A DNA stretch of 64,000 nucleotides from Halorubrum saccharovorum DSM 1137 (GCF_000337915.1 NZ_AOJE01000006.1:1-64000), one strand, 5' to 3'; positions 16,268-24,405 are shown, counted from the stretch's first letter. Numbers and translations are program-made. The notes: generated by a model not told the origin, from the sequence alone.

Positions 16268-17359
16268 ATGATCGAAGTGGAGGGGCTGCGGAAGACGTAC
16301 GGGGAGTTCGCCGCCGTCGTCGACAGCACCTTCTCCGTCGAAGAGGGCGAGGTGTTCGGTATCGTCGGCCCGAACGGCGCCGGGAAGACGACGACGCTGA
16401 AGGTGCTCGCCGGGCTCGTCGACCCCACCGCCGGCGAGGTCGAGGTCGCCGGCTTCGCCTCCGACGACCCCGAGATGCGCCGGCAGTTGGGGTTTCTCCC
16501 CGAGGAGTCGCCGCTGTACGAGGAGATGACGCCGCTGTCGTACCTTCGGTTCTTCGCCGACCTGTACGACGTGCCCCGGGAGGCGGCCGACGAGCGGATC
16601 GAGGCCGCGCTCGACCGGCTGGAGCTGGACCACCGCGAGCGCCGGCTCGGCGACATGTCGAAGGGGATGAAACGCAAGGTCGCCATCGCCCGGTCGCTGG
16701 TCAACGACCCGGACGTGCTCGTGTACGACGAGCCGGCCTCCGGGCTCGACCCGGTGACGACGAACTCCGTGCTGGCGTTCACCCGCGAACTGCGCGAGAC
16801 CGGGAAGACCGTCGTGTTCTCCGCGCACAACCTCTATCACGTCGAGTCCGTCTGCGACCGCGTCGCGGTGATGAACGAGGGCCGGATCGTCGCCCGGGGA
16901 AGCGTCGACGGGATCCGCGAGCGACACGGCGAGACGACGTATCACGTGTTCACCGACGTGTCTCCCGCCCGAACCGACGCGCTGGCCGAGACGTTTACCG
17001 ACCGCGACGGCATCGACGACATCGACGATATCGACGACATCGACGCCCTCGACGACATCGACGCCGCGACCGAGGAGGTCGGCGACCGGTTCCGCACCGC
17101 CGTACCGACGATGGACGCGGTCGAGGCGGTCCGCGAGGCCGCCGCCACGGCGGGCGGCGAGGTCGTCGACATCCGGACCCGAGAGCCGAGCCTGGAGGAC
17201 GTGTTCCTCGACATCGTCGGACGACCGATGCCGGGGCGGTACACCGGCGGTGCCGCGGTCGACGCCGTCGAGGCTGACGAGGACGGCGGAGACTCCGATC
17301 CGGCATCGGACGACCGCGACGCGAAGCGGCCGGCCGAGCCGCCGGAGGGGGCCGAGTGA
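16268..17359 (+). CDS. ABC exporter ATP-binding protein (ABC-2/NatA type)
   Basis: A 363-residue ATPase with Walker A GPNGAGKTT (residues 36-44), signature LGDMSKGMKRKVAIA (degenerate from LSGGQ) and Walker B VLVYDEPASG, as in NatA-type exporters. Residues 240-263 hold an Asp-Ile-Asp repeat (DDIDDIDDIDALDDID) followed by the regulatory C-terminal domain, and the last 40 residues are acidic. The stop overlaps the next gene's GTG by 4 nt. With the two permeases downstream it forms an ABC-2 export or membrane-remodelling complex; the substrate is unknown. Confidence 0.9.
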   Translation: MIEVEGLRKTYGEFAAVVDSTFSVEEGEVFGIVGPNGAGKTTTLKVLAGLVDPTAGEVEVAGFASDDPEMRRQLGFLPEESPLYEEMTPLSYLRFFADLYDVPREAADERIEAALDRLELDHRERRLGDMSKGMKRKVAIARSLVNDPDVLVYDEPASGLDPVTTNSVLAFTRELRETGKTVVFSAHNLYHVESVCDRVAVMNEGRIVARGSVDGIRERHGETTYHVFTDVSPARTDALAETFTDRDGIDDIDDIDDIDALDDIDAATEEVGDRFRTAVPTMDAVEAVREAAATAGGEVVDIRTREPSLEDVFLDIVGRPMPGRYTGGAAVDAVEADEDGGDSDPASDDRDAKRPAEPPEGAE

Positions 17360-19335
17360 TCGACCGGCTCCGGCGGATCCTCCGGGTCGCCCGCTGGGAG
17401 ACGGCTCGCGCTGGCGGCGGCGTCGACCGCCGGACCCTGCTCGCGGCGCTCGCGCTCCTGCTCGTCGCCGGCGGCGTCCTCGGCGGGGGACTCGCGGCCG
17501 GGGTCGTCGGGCTCGACGTCGACCGCGACGTGTACCGCGTGGGCGTCGACGGCGACTCCCCGTACGCGGACGCGGTCGAGGGGGCGCCGGCGCTGACGCG
17601 CGTCCCCGTCGAAAGCGCCGCACTCGGCGACACGGCCGACCTCGTCGTGGTCGACGGCGGGCGGAGCGGGACGGTCGAGACCGTCGCCGTCCGCGCCAGC
17701 GACACGCGGAAGGGCGAGGCCGCGGCGGCCGAGTTCCGGGAGGCGGTCGAGGCGCACAACGAGCGGCTGATGGCCGCCGAGGAGAACCGGACCGCTGCGT
17801 TCCCGATCACCGTCACGCTCCAGTACGTCGGCCGAACCAGCGGGCTCGACGACGGGGCGACGCTCGGAGGGGATGACGGCGGCGGTGATTCCGGCACCGG
17901 AGGCGCCGGCGGCGACGGTTCCGGCGACGGAGGCGACGGCGATTCCAGCAGGAGCGACGGCGGATCTGGCGGGAGAGGTGACGGTTCCGGCGAGGGGAGC
18001 GGCGGGGCCACCGGCGGCGACGGCGGACTCTCCGGCGGCGACACCGCTGGCGGCGACGGCGAGAGCGACGCCGGGAACGACGGGTTCGCGGTCCCCTCGG
18101 TCGGCGGTGCGGCGTTCGGCGCCGACACGGTCGGGTCGCCGGGGTCGATCTCGCCGCCCTTCCCGTTCGTCTCGCTCCTCTTAGCGTTCGTCTTCCTCGT
18201 CCCGATGAACTTCCTCATCCAGGCGTACGGCTCGTCGGTGCTCGACGAGCGGACGAACCGGCGCGGCGAGCCCCTGCTCGTCACGCCGCTCTCGCCGGTC
18301 GACATCGTCGCGGGGAAGACGCTGCCGTACGTCGCGGTCGCGGCGCTCGTCACGACGCTCCTCGCGGTCGCCGTCGGCGGGGGGGCGCTGTCGGTTGTCG
18401 CCGTGCTCCCGGTGGCGTTGACCTTCCTCGCGGCGACGTTCGTCGGCGCGATGTTCGCGCGGTCGTTCAAGGAGCTCACGTTCGTCACGGTCGGGGTGAG
18501 CGTGCTCCTCACGACGTACGCGTTCGTGCCGGCGATATTCACGAACGTCACGCCCGTGGCGCTCGTCTCGCCGCTCACGCTGGTCGTCTTCGACCTGCAG
18601 GGCGAGGCGGTGGGGCTCGGCGAGATCCTCTTCTCGACCGTCCCGATGGCGGTGGGCGCCGCGCTCCTGTTCGGGCTCGGGCTCGGCGTCTACCGCGAGG
18701 AGGACATGTTCACCCAGAAGCCGGTCGGACGGAAGTTCCTCGACGCGCTCGCGGTGCGGCTCGCGGCGGTGGGGCGGGGGGCCTCCGACGCCACCCTGCG
18801 AGCACGGCTCCGCGCGCTCGCGCCGGTCGGGTTCCTCACCGCCTGCACGATTCCCTTCGTGTTCGTCGCGGAGCTTTTGGCCGTCGCGCTGCTGTTCGCG
18901 CTACCAGTGACGGTGTCGATCCCCGTCCTCCTCGTGACCATCGCGTTCATCGAGGAGCTCGCGAAGAGCGTCCACCTCTACGCCGGGTTCGAGCGCGGCG
19001 CCTTCGCCCGGACCGATCGGGTCGCCGTCGCGGTCGGGCTCGCCTCCGCGGTCGGCTTCTTCCTCGCGGAGAAAGCCACCGCGGTCGTGCAAGCGGTCGG
19101 GCTGACGGAGCTGTACGTCGGTCGCGCCGCGTTCGGGAGCGTGGCGGGGCTGGAGGGGCTCCCGCCGATCGCGATCGCGGGGCTGTTATTCGCGCCCCTC
19201 CTGCTCCACGGGTTCGCGACGACCGTCGCCGCGGTGGGGGCGAGCCGGAGCCGGACGTACTACGTCGCGACGCTGGCGCTGGCGACGCTGATCCACGCCG
19301 CGTACAACTTCGGGGTGATGCGCGTCTATGCGTAG
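17356..19335 (+). CDS. ABC-2 permease fused to a PrsW-like intramembrane protease domain
   Basis: A 659-residue membrane protein. The N-terminal half is an ABC-2/NatB-type permease: one helix, an extracytoplasmic domain, a 75-residue Gly/Ser/Asp-rich linker (about 173-245), then five or six helices including the conserved LDERTNRRGEPLLVTPLS. The C-terminal 170 residues carry all four PrsW-family motifs: EELAK (533-537), FFLAE (568-572), His618 in LLHGFATT, and HAAYN (647-651). PrsW proteases cleave membrane anti-sigma factors in bacteria; here the fusion suggests substrate processing coupled to export. It overlaps its neighbours by 4 and 8 nt. Confidence 0.85.
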   Translation: MIDRLRRILRVARWETARAGGGVDRRTLLAALALLLVAGGVLGGGLAAGVVGLDVDRDVYRVGVDGDSPYADAVEGAPALTRVPVESAALGDTADLVVVDGGRSGTVETVAVRASDTRKGEAAAAEFREAVEAHNERLMAAEENRTAAFPITVTLQYVGRTSGLDDGATLGGDDGGGDSGTGGAGGDGSGDGGDGDSSRSDGGSGGRGDGSGEGSGGATGGDGGLSGGDTAGGDGESDAGNDGFAVPSVGGAAFGADTVGSPGSISPPFPFVSLLLAFVFLVPMNFLIQAYGSSVLDERTNRRGEPLLVTPLSPVDIVAGKTLPYVAVAALVTTLLAVAVGGGALSVVAVLPVALTFLAATFVGAMFARSFKELTFVTVGVSVLLTTYAFVPAIFTNVTPVALVSPLTLVVFDLQGEAVGLGEILFSTVPMAVGAALLFGLGLGVYREEDMFTQKPVGRKFLDALAVRLAAVGRGASDATLRARLRALAPVGFLTACTIPFVFVAELLAVALLFALPVTVSIPVLLVTIAFIEELAKSVHLYAGFERGAFARTDRVAVAVGLASAVGFFLAEKATAVVQAVGLTELYVGRAAFGSVAGLEGLPPIAIAGLLFAPLLLHGFATTVAAVGASRSRTYYVATLALATLIHAAYNFGVMRVYA

Positions 19336-20383
19336 TCGGGGTGGCCGGCTGACGATCGCCGGCCGGGAGCTGTCGGGGCTGCGCGCGGAGAAGACGATCC
19401 TGCTCGCGATCGGGATCCAGCTGTTCATCGCCGCGTTCTCGTCGTTCCTCGTGGTCGGGCTCGTCTCGATGTACGACCCGGGCTCGCTCGGCGGCGCGGA
19501 GATCGAGGTGGCGGGCGCCGGCGACGCCGTGAGCGACCTCGAACGCGCCGCGAGCGAGGTCGACGGCGCCTCGGTCACGCGCTACGAGGACGCCGCCGCG
19601 GCGCGGCTCGCCTTCGACCGCAACGCCGCCGACGCGGTGGTGGTCGCGAACCGCAACGACGACGGCGGGATCTCGGCCACCGTGACCGCTCCGGACGCCA
19701 CGGTGGAGACCACCGTGATCGTCGTCCAACTGCGCGACCTGCTCCGGACGTACGAGCGACAGGAGCGCGCCGACCGGGCCGCACACCTGAGCGAGTCGCC
19801 GCTCCCCCTCCCGGAGCGCACCGGGACCAGCCCGTACTTCACGTTCACGTACACCGTGTTGATCCCGGTGTTAGTCTTCCTCCCCGTCTTCATCTCGGGG
19901 TCGCTCGTGGTCGACTCGATCACCGAGGAGCTCGACGAGGGGACCTTCGAACTGCTCCGCGTCGCGCCCGTCACGCTCGGCGAGATCGTCGACGGGAAGG
20001 CGCTGGCGGCGGTCGCGATCGCCCCCGGACAGGCGCTGCTGTGGCTCCTGCTCCTCCGCGCGAACGGGACGCCGGTCGCCAACGTCCCCTCGATCCTCGT
20101 CCTGATGACCGCGCTCACCGCCCTCGTCGTCGCGCTCGCGCTCGCCATCTCCGCGCTCGCGCCCGACCGGCGGGCCGCCCAGTTCCTCTACTCGGTCGGG
20201 GTGCTGGTCCTCTTCGGCGGCGCCACGGCGATGGCCGGCGGCCCCGCCAACGCGGTCGCGCGCCTCGCGATCGACAGCGCCGACGCGACGACGACCGCGC
20301 TGGTGGTCGCCTACGTCGGTATCGCCGCGGTCGCGTACGCCGGCGTCCGGGCCCTCGTCGCGGAGAACGGGTTCGAGGGGTAG
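19328..20383 (+). CDS. ABC-2 type permease, second subunit
   Basis: A 351-residue ABC-2 (NatB/CcmB-like) permease. One N-terminal helix (KTILLAIGIQLFIAAFSSFL) precedes an extracytoplasmic region of about 120 residues, then six helices with the conserved DSITEELDEGTFELLRVAP between helices 2 and 3. It overlaps the PrsW-fused permease gene by 8 nt and completes the three-gene exporter. Its partner has the matching motif LDERTNRRGEPLLVTPLS, so the pair likely forms the heterodimeric channel. Confidence 0.88.
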   Translation: MRSRGGRLTIAGRELSGLRAEKTILLAIGIQLFIAAFSSFLVVGLVSMYDPGSLGGAEIEVAGAGDAVSDLERAASEVDGASVTRYEDAAAARLAFDRNAADAVVVANRNDDGGISATVTAPDATVETTVIVVQLRDLLRTYERQERADRAAHLSESPLPLPERTGTSPYFTFTYTVLIPVLVFLPVFISGSLVVDSITEELDEGTFELLRVAPVTLGEIVDGKALAAVAIAPGQALLWLLLLRANGTPVANVPSILVLMTALTALVVALALAISALAPDRRAAQFLYSVGVLVLFGGATAMAGGPANAVARLAIDSADATTTALVVAYVGIAAVAYAGVRALVAENGFEG

Positions 20384-20393
20384 GTGGCGATCG

Positions 20394-20400
20394 TTTATAA
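20394..20400 (+). promoter_or_regulatory. TATA-like element before structured element copy 1
   Basis: TTTATAA starts 22 nt before the first stem of the element. TATA-like hexamers stand at 20-25 nt in the other three copies (22510, 48071, 50291), which argues that the element has its own promoter. Confidence 0.55.
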
Positions 20401-20415
20401 GTGAACGAGGCGGTC

Positions 20416-20679
20416 GGCGCGTGCCTGCGAGCGTCCGAAGGACGCGAGTCAGCACGCGCGAGGGAGTCGGTCACTCGGAGCGAAGCGGAGAGTGACCGAC
20501 GAGGCTGGGGAGGCGTGAGGTGCGGTGCGGTCGCGGTCGGGCGGGACTCAAAGGGGTAGCCGGGAGGACCGCGCAGGCGACGGAAGCACCGCAGGGAGCG
20601 AGTGAAACGAGCGACTGAGGAGCGCAGCGAGCGTGCGCCGCCCTCACGGCTGGGGCTTTGGAGGTGTTCGCCGTCGATC
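20416..20679 (+). ncRNA. Candidate structured ncRNA element, copy 1 (long form)
   Basis: A 264-nt element between convergent genes. Stem P1 is GCGCGTGC/GCACGCGC (20417-20424 with 20452-20459), enclosing hairpin GCGTCC-GAA-GGACGC. Stem P2 is GTCGGTCACTC/GAGTGACCGAC (20466-20476 with 20490-20500). An unpaired G-rich core follows (20501-20523). Stem P3 (20558-20575 with 20634-20651) pairs 15 of 18 positions around a 58-nt purine-rich loop. The 3' border is GGGGCTTTGGAGGTGTTC then GCCGTCGATC. Frames are not conserved between copies, so it is not coding. I recognise no named RNA family. Confidence 0.7.
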
Positions 20680-20764
20680 CGCGAACAGCAGTTTATAAAT
20701 AACCGAGTAATCCGAAACAGATCCTGTTCCACTTAAAAACGACACCCCGACCGCAAAGTACGTC

Positions 20765-21106
20765 TCAGTCGTCGTCGGCCGCCGCACCGTCTCCGGCGCC
20801 CGCCTCGGTCGCCGCGTCGTCCTCGATGCTCGGCGGGTACTTCCCGCGGTCGAGTTGCAGGTCGGACTGCGGTCGCGCCATGCAGGTGAGCGCGTACTCC
20901 TCGGCCTCCTCGTCGGTGAGCCCGCGGGCCGCCGGCTGGGTCACCTCGCCGTCGACGATCTCCGCGGAGCAGGCGAGACACATCCCGACGCGGCAGGAGT
21001 ACTCCTGAGCGATCCCCTCCTCGATGCAGGCGCTGAGGATCGTCTCCGTGTCGGCCACCTCGATCGTCTCGCCGGTGCCGACGAACTCGACGGTGTACTC
21101 GGTCAT
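20765..21106 (-). CDS. [2Fe-2S] plant-type ferredoxin
   Basis: A 113-residue ferredoxin. The cluster ligands are Cys38, Cys43, Cys46 (CRVGMCLAC) and Cys75 (LTCMARP), the CX4CX2C...C pattern of plant-type [2Fe-2S] ferredoxins. The start at 21106 gives the standard N-terminal beta-grasp; upstream in-frame codons are Arg/Pro-rich and non-coding. It lacks the long insertion of the main halophilic ferredoxin, so it is a secondary electron carrier. The tail is acidic Ala/Asp/Gly. Confidence 0.9.
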   Translation of the reverse strand: MTEYTVEFVGTGETIEVADTETILSACIEEGIAQEYSCRVGMCLACSAEIVDGEVTQPAARGLTDEEAEEYALTCMARPQSDLQLDRGKYPPSIEDDAATEAGAGDGAAADDD

Positions 21107-21206
21107 GAAGCGGAGTATCGGCCGACCAGTCAAAAAGGGTTCCCCTCGATCGCGTCGCCGTCGCGGGGACGGAAGGGAGCGAAGCGAACCGAAAACGGCG
21201 CTGTCA

Positions 21207-21213
21207 TTTATAA
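21207..21213 (+). promoter_or_regulatory. TATA box of the vapB-like gene
   Basis: TTTATAA lies 27-33 nt before the ATG at 21240. The following ACTGAAC resembles the bases after the TATA in element copy 1 (GTGAACG), possibly by chance. Confidence 0.5.
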
Positions 21214-21239
21214 CTGAACACATGTGACTGTGTACCGTG

Positions 21240-21452
21240 ATGTCGACGAAAACGATCTCGCTCGACGAGGAGGCCTACGAGCGGCTCAAGGCACACAAGC
21301 GGGAGGGAGAGTCGTTTTCGGACGTGGTCAAGCGGATCGCCGGCGAGCGGTCGTGGACGGAGGTCGCGGGGATTCTCTCCGAAGACGAGGCCGACGAACT
21401 CGAATCGCTCGTTCGAGCAGGACGAGGTCGGTCGCCCGAACGATGCGACTGA
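21240..21452 (+). CDS. vapB: VapB-family (DUF217) antitoxin, apparently without its toxin
   Basis: A 70-residue protein of the haloarchaeal VapB/DUF217 antitoxin family. It has the ribbon TKTISLDEEAYERLKAHK, FSDVVKRIAGERSW and a short toxin-binding tail. A vapC PIN-domain gene is normally immediately downstream; here only 64 bp separate it from the mevalonate-pathway decarboxylase gene and no PIN domain is encoded on either strand nearby. The C-terminus is short and Arg-rich, as if the toxin-wrapping part were partly lost. I read it as a solo or residual antitoxin. Confidence 0.8.
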   Translation: MSTKTISLDEEAYERLKAHKREGESFSDVVKRIAGERSWTEVAGILSEDEADELESLVRAGRGRSPERCD

Positions 21453-21516
21453 CCGACGCTGAGTCCGAGAAGAGACCATCGCAACGACTAATCCCCCGCC
21501 GGACGCTTCCCGAGGT

Positions 21517-22515
21517 ATGACCGAGAAGGCCACCGCGCGAGCCCACCCGATCCAGGGGCTCGTCAAGTACCACGGGATGCGCGACGAGGAACTGCGGCTC
21601 CCGTACCACGACAGCATCAGCCTCTGTACCGCCCCGACCGCGACGACGACCACCGTCGAGTGGCAGCCCGACGCGAGCGAGGACACCTACGTCATCGGCG
21701 GCGAGGCGGTCGACGGGCGCGCCGCCGAGCGCATCGACATGGTCGTCGACCACGTCCGCGAGCTGGCCGGCGTCGACGCCGCGGTCCGGCTGGAGAGCGA
21801 GAACTCCTTCCCGTCGAACATCGGCTTCGGCTCCTCGTCGTCGGGCTTCGCGGCCGCCGCGCTCGCCTTGACGGAGGCCGCCGGCCTCGATATGTCCCTC
21901 CCCGAGGTCTCCACCGTCGCCCGCCGCGGCTCCTCCTCCGCGGCGCGCTCGGTCACGGGCGCCTACTCCCGGCTCGACGCCGGGCTCAACGACGAGGACT
22001 GCCGCTCGTACCGGCTCGACGTGGGCGTGAGCGACGACGGCTTCGACCCCGAGGAGGACCTCCGGATCGTCGCCGCGCACGTCCCCGCCTACAAGGAGAC
22101 GGAGGAGGCCCACCGCGAGGCCGCCGCGAGCCACATGATGCAGGCGCGGACCGCACACGTGCAGGACCAGCTCGTCGAGATGACCGACGCCCTGCGAGAG
22201 GGCGAGTTCGACCGGATCTTCGAGACCGCCGAACACGACTCCCTCTCCTTGACGGCCACCACCATGACCGGCCCCGCGGGCTGGGTGTACTGGCAGCCCG
22301 AGACGATCGCCGTGTTCAACGCCGTCCGCGAACTCCGCGAGGAGGGCGTCCCGGTCTACTTCTCGACGGACACCGGCGCCTCGGTGTACGTGAACACGCT
22401 GGCCGACCACGTCGACGAAGTCGAAAGCCGGATCGCCGAGATCGGCATCGACACCGACGTCTGGGAGGTCGGCGGCCCGGCGCGCGTCCTCGACGAGAGC
22501 GAGGCGCTGTTTTAA
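21517..22515 (+). CDS. mvaD: Phosphomevalonate/diphosphomevalonate decarboxylase (GHMP family)
   Basis: A 332-residue GHMP-superfamily enzyme for the last decarboxylation step of the mevalonate route to isoprenoids. The start AHPIQGLVKYHGMRDE and the phosphate-binding FPSNIGFGSSSSGFAAAA fit the decarboxylases rather than kinases, and the catalytic Asp is in STDTGASVYV. In Haloferax the orthologous family was shown to act on mevalonate 5-phosphate, in a modified pathway with isopentenyl phosphate kinase; I infer the same here. It supplies archaeal lipid and carotenoid precursors. The gene is monocistronic. Confidence 0.9.
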   Translation: MTEKATARAHPIQGLVKYHGMRDEELRLPYHDSISLCTAPTATTTTVEWQPDASEDTYVIGGEAVDGRAAERIDMVVDHVRELAGVDAAVRLESENSFPSNIGFGSSSSGFAAAALALTEAAGLDMSLPEVSTVARRGSSSAARSVTGAYSRLDAGLNDEDCRSYRLDVGVSDDGFDPEEDLRIVAAHVPAYKETEEAHREAAASHMMQARTAHVQDQLVEMTDALREGEFDRIFETAEHDSLSLTATTMTGPAGWVYWQPETIAVFNAVRELREEGVPVYFSTDTGASVYVNTLADHVDEVESRIAEIGIDTDVWEVGGPARVLDESEALF

Positions 22516-22534
22516 TCGAAGGCGGCGGTACGGT

Positions 22535-22806
22535 GGCGCGTGCCGCCGAGCGTCCGAAGGACGCGAAGCGCACGCGCGAGGTCGTCGGGCGGAGCCCGAC
22601 TGCCAGAGGGACCGTTGGTCCCTCGCTGGAGTCGGTCACTCGGAGCGAAGCGGAGAGTGACCGACGAGGCTGGGGAGGCGAGAGGTGCGGTCGCGTTCCC
22701 GCGAGCGGTAGCGAGCGGGAGCACGGAAGTCGCAGCGCCGAGCGAAGCGAGGCGACCGTCTTCCGGCGGTGCGGTCGGTTGGGGCTTTGGAGGTGTTCAC
22801 TGTCAC
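22535..22806 (+). ncRNA. Candidate structured ncRNA element, copy 2 (variant P3)
   Basis: A 272-nt copy in the gap between convergent mvaD and photolyase genes. P1 (GCGCGTGC with GCACGCGC) and its inner hairpin GCGTCC-GAA-GGACGC are identical to copy 1, with a small extra hairpin before P2. The P2 arms GTCGGTCACTC/GAGTGACCGAC and the G-rich core are also identical. The P3 region differs: a CCCGC/GCGGG hairpin, then a long stem GCAC-GGAAG-TCGC pairing with GCGA-CTTCC-GTGC. The 3' border GGGGCTTTGGAGGTGTTC is kept. TTTTAAT at 22510 lies 25 nt upstream, at the very end of mvaD. Confidence 0.65.
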
Positions 22807-22836
22807 GGCAACGGTGCATACTTCACTGACTTCCAG

Positions 22837-24324
22837 TTACTCCTCCGGATCCTCGCCGCGCGCCCGCTTATACATCGCTAACGCCTCCTCCCGCCGCTCC
22901 GAGTGGTCGACGATCGGCTCCGGGTATTCCGGCGCCACGTTCGCGCGCTGGGTCGGCGACAGCTCGTGCCACTCGTGGATCAGGTCGGCGTCGAGCCCCC
23001 GGAGTTCGGGGACGTACTCCGTGATGTACTCGGCCTCTGGGTCGTAGCGCTCCCCCTGCGTCATCGGGTTGAAGATGCGGAAGTAGGGCTGGGCGTCGGT
23101 CCCCGTGGAGGCCGCCCACTGCCACCCGCCGTTGTCGTTGGCGGTGTCGTGGTCCGCGAGGTGCTCCCGGAAGTGGTCGTAGCCGTGGCGCCAGTCGGCG
23201 AGCAGGTCCTTCGTGAGGAAGGAGGCGACGATCATCCGCACGCGGTTGTGCATGAACGCTTCCTCGCGAAGCTGGCGCATCCCGGCGTCGACGATGGGGT
23301 ACCCCGTCTCCCCGCGTGTCCACGCTGTGATCTCGTCGGGGTCGTCGCGCCACTCGATCCCCTCCTCGTACTCCTTGTAGTTCTCGGTGACGACCTCGGG
23401 GTTGTGGTACAACACCTGCGTGTAGAACTCCCGCCACGCGAGCTGTTGTTGGAACTCCTCGACGCTCTCGACGCGCTCCTCGTCGCCCTCGGACTGGGCC
23501 GCCGCCAGCGCGCGCTCGGTCGCCTCGTACGTCTCCCTGATCCCGATCTCACCGTACTTCAGGAAGGCCGAGAGCCGGGAAGTCGCCTCGCGGGCCGGGT
23601 AGTCGCGCTCGGCCTCGTAGGAGAACACCGGCTCGTCGAGGAAGTCGTCGAGGCGCCCTCTGGCCGCCTCGGTGCCGGCGGGACCGACCTCGGCGTCGGG
23701 CGCGTCGAACCCGAGGTCCGCCGGAGACGGGAGGTCACCGACGGCGACGCGGTCGGTCTCGGCGCCGCCGTCTGCGACGGCGCCATCGTCCCCCACCGCC
23801 GCGGTCAGCGCGCCGACGTCGACGAGGTCGCCCGCCGCCGGCGTCGGGGCCGGCGAGTCGGTCTCGCGATCGGTCCACTTCTTCCAGTAGTAGGTGTACA
23901 CCGAGTACGGGTCGCCGGCGTTGGTCCGGATCGAGTCCGGCTCGTGAAGGACCGCGTCGTGGTGCGCCTCGCGCTCGACCCCAGAGTCGTTGAGGGCCTT
24001 GCGAACGCCCGCGTCCCGCTCCCGAGCGAGCCCCGAGTAGTCCCGGTTCCAGACGACGCGGTCGGCGTCGACGGCGTCGGCCAGATCGGGCAGGATGGAC
24101 TCCGGGTCGCCCCGAGCGACGAGGAGGTCGCTGCCGCGGTCGCGGTAGTCGTCCCGGAGCGCCGCGAGCCCGTCGAGCAGGCGGCGGACCCGCACGTCGC
24201 TCGCGTGGTCGAGCACGTCGGGGTCGAAGACGAAGGCGCCGGCGACCTCGCCCCGGTCGGCGGCGGCCGCGAGCCCGACGTTGTCGGCGAGCCTGAGGTC
24301 CCGTCGGTGACAGAACAGCTCCAT
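22837..24324 (-). CDS. phr: Deoxyribodipyrimidine photolyase (class I, cryptochrome/photolyase family)
   Basis: A 495-residue light-dependent repair enzyme for cyclobutane pyrimidine dimers. The N-terminal Rossmann-like antenna domain starts LFCHRRDLRLADN; the FAD domain contains RMIVASFLTKDLLADWRHG and the NGGWQWAASTGTD motif, where Trp and Asn contact FAD and the lesion. A 40-residue acidic, Ala/Asp-rich insertion (about 165-205) links the domains. Haloarchaea depend on such photoreactivation under intense sunlight. The length is normal and the reading frame intact. Confidence 0.93.
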   Translation of the reverse strand: MELFCHRRDLRLADNVGLAAAADRGEVAGAFVFDPDVLDHASDVRVRRLLDGLAALRDDYRDRGSDLLVARGDPESILPDLADAVDADRVVWNRDYSGLARERDAGVRKALNDSGVEREAHHDAVLHEPDSIRTNAGDPYSVYTYYWKKWTDRETDSPAPTPAAGDLVDVGALTAAVGDDGAVADGGAETDRVAVGDLPSPADLGFDAPDAEVGPAGTEAARGRLDDFLDEPVFSYEAERDYPAREATSRLSAFLKYGEIGIRETYEATERALAAAQSEGDEERVESVEEFQQQLAWREFYTQVLYHNPEVVTENYKEYEEGIEWRDDPDEITAWTRGETGYPIVDAGMRQLREEAFMHNRVRMIVASFLTKDLLADWRHGYDHFREHLADHDTANDNGGWQWAASTGTDAQPYFRIFNPMTQGERYDPEAEYITEYVPELRGLDADLIHEWHELSPTQRANVAPEYPEPIVDHSERREEALAMYKRARGEDPEE

Positions 24325-24405
24325 GGGAGCGGCACGGCTGCGAGCACCGTCAAACCACCGGCGGGGTCGCGGGGGCGGCGCTTCCAGTCCGTCGGCGAAT
24401 CCGAT

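Noticed and set aside
14837-17623. A 928-codon minus-strand frame opposite the aspartoacylase and ABC ATPase genes
   Set aside because: Antisense shadow with low-complexity Arg/Gly/Asp composition; the opposite strand has clear enzymes with promoters and catalytic motifs.
16995-18578. A 527-codon minus-strand Ser/Pro-rich frame opposite the PrsW-fused permease
   Set aside because: It is the antisense of the Gly/Ser/Asp linker and membrane helices of the permease; Ser/Pro/Thr richness is the expected reverse complement of that composition.
22510-22806. Classic IS or MITE explanation for the repeated elements
   Set aside because: No terminal inverted repeats are visible at the borders and no transposase matches. 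The TTTATAA flanking repeats are seen clearly in copy 1 only, and stems covary between copies. Mobility is not excluded, but the RNA explanation fits better.
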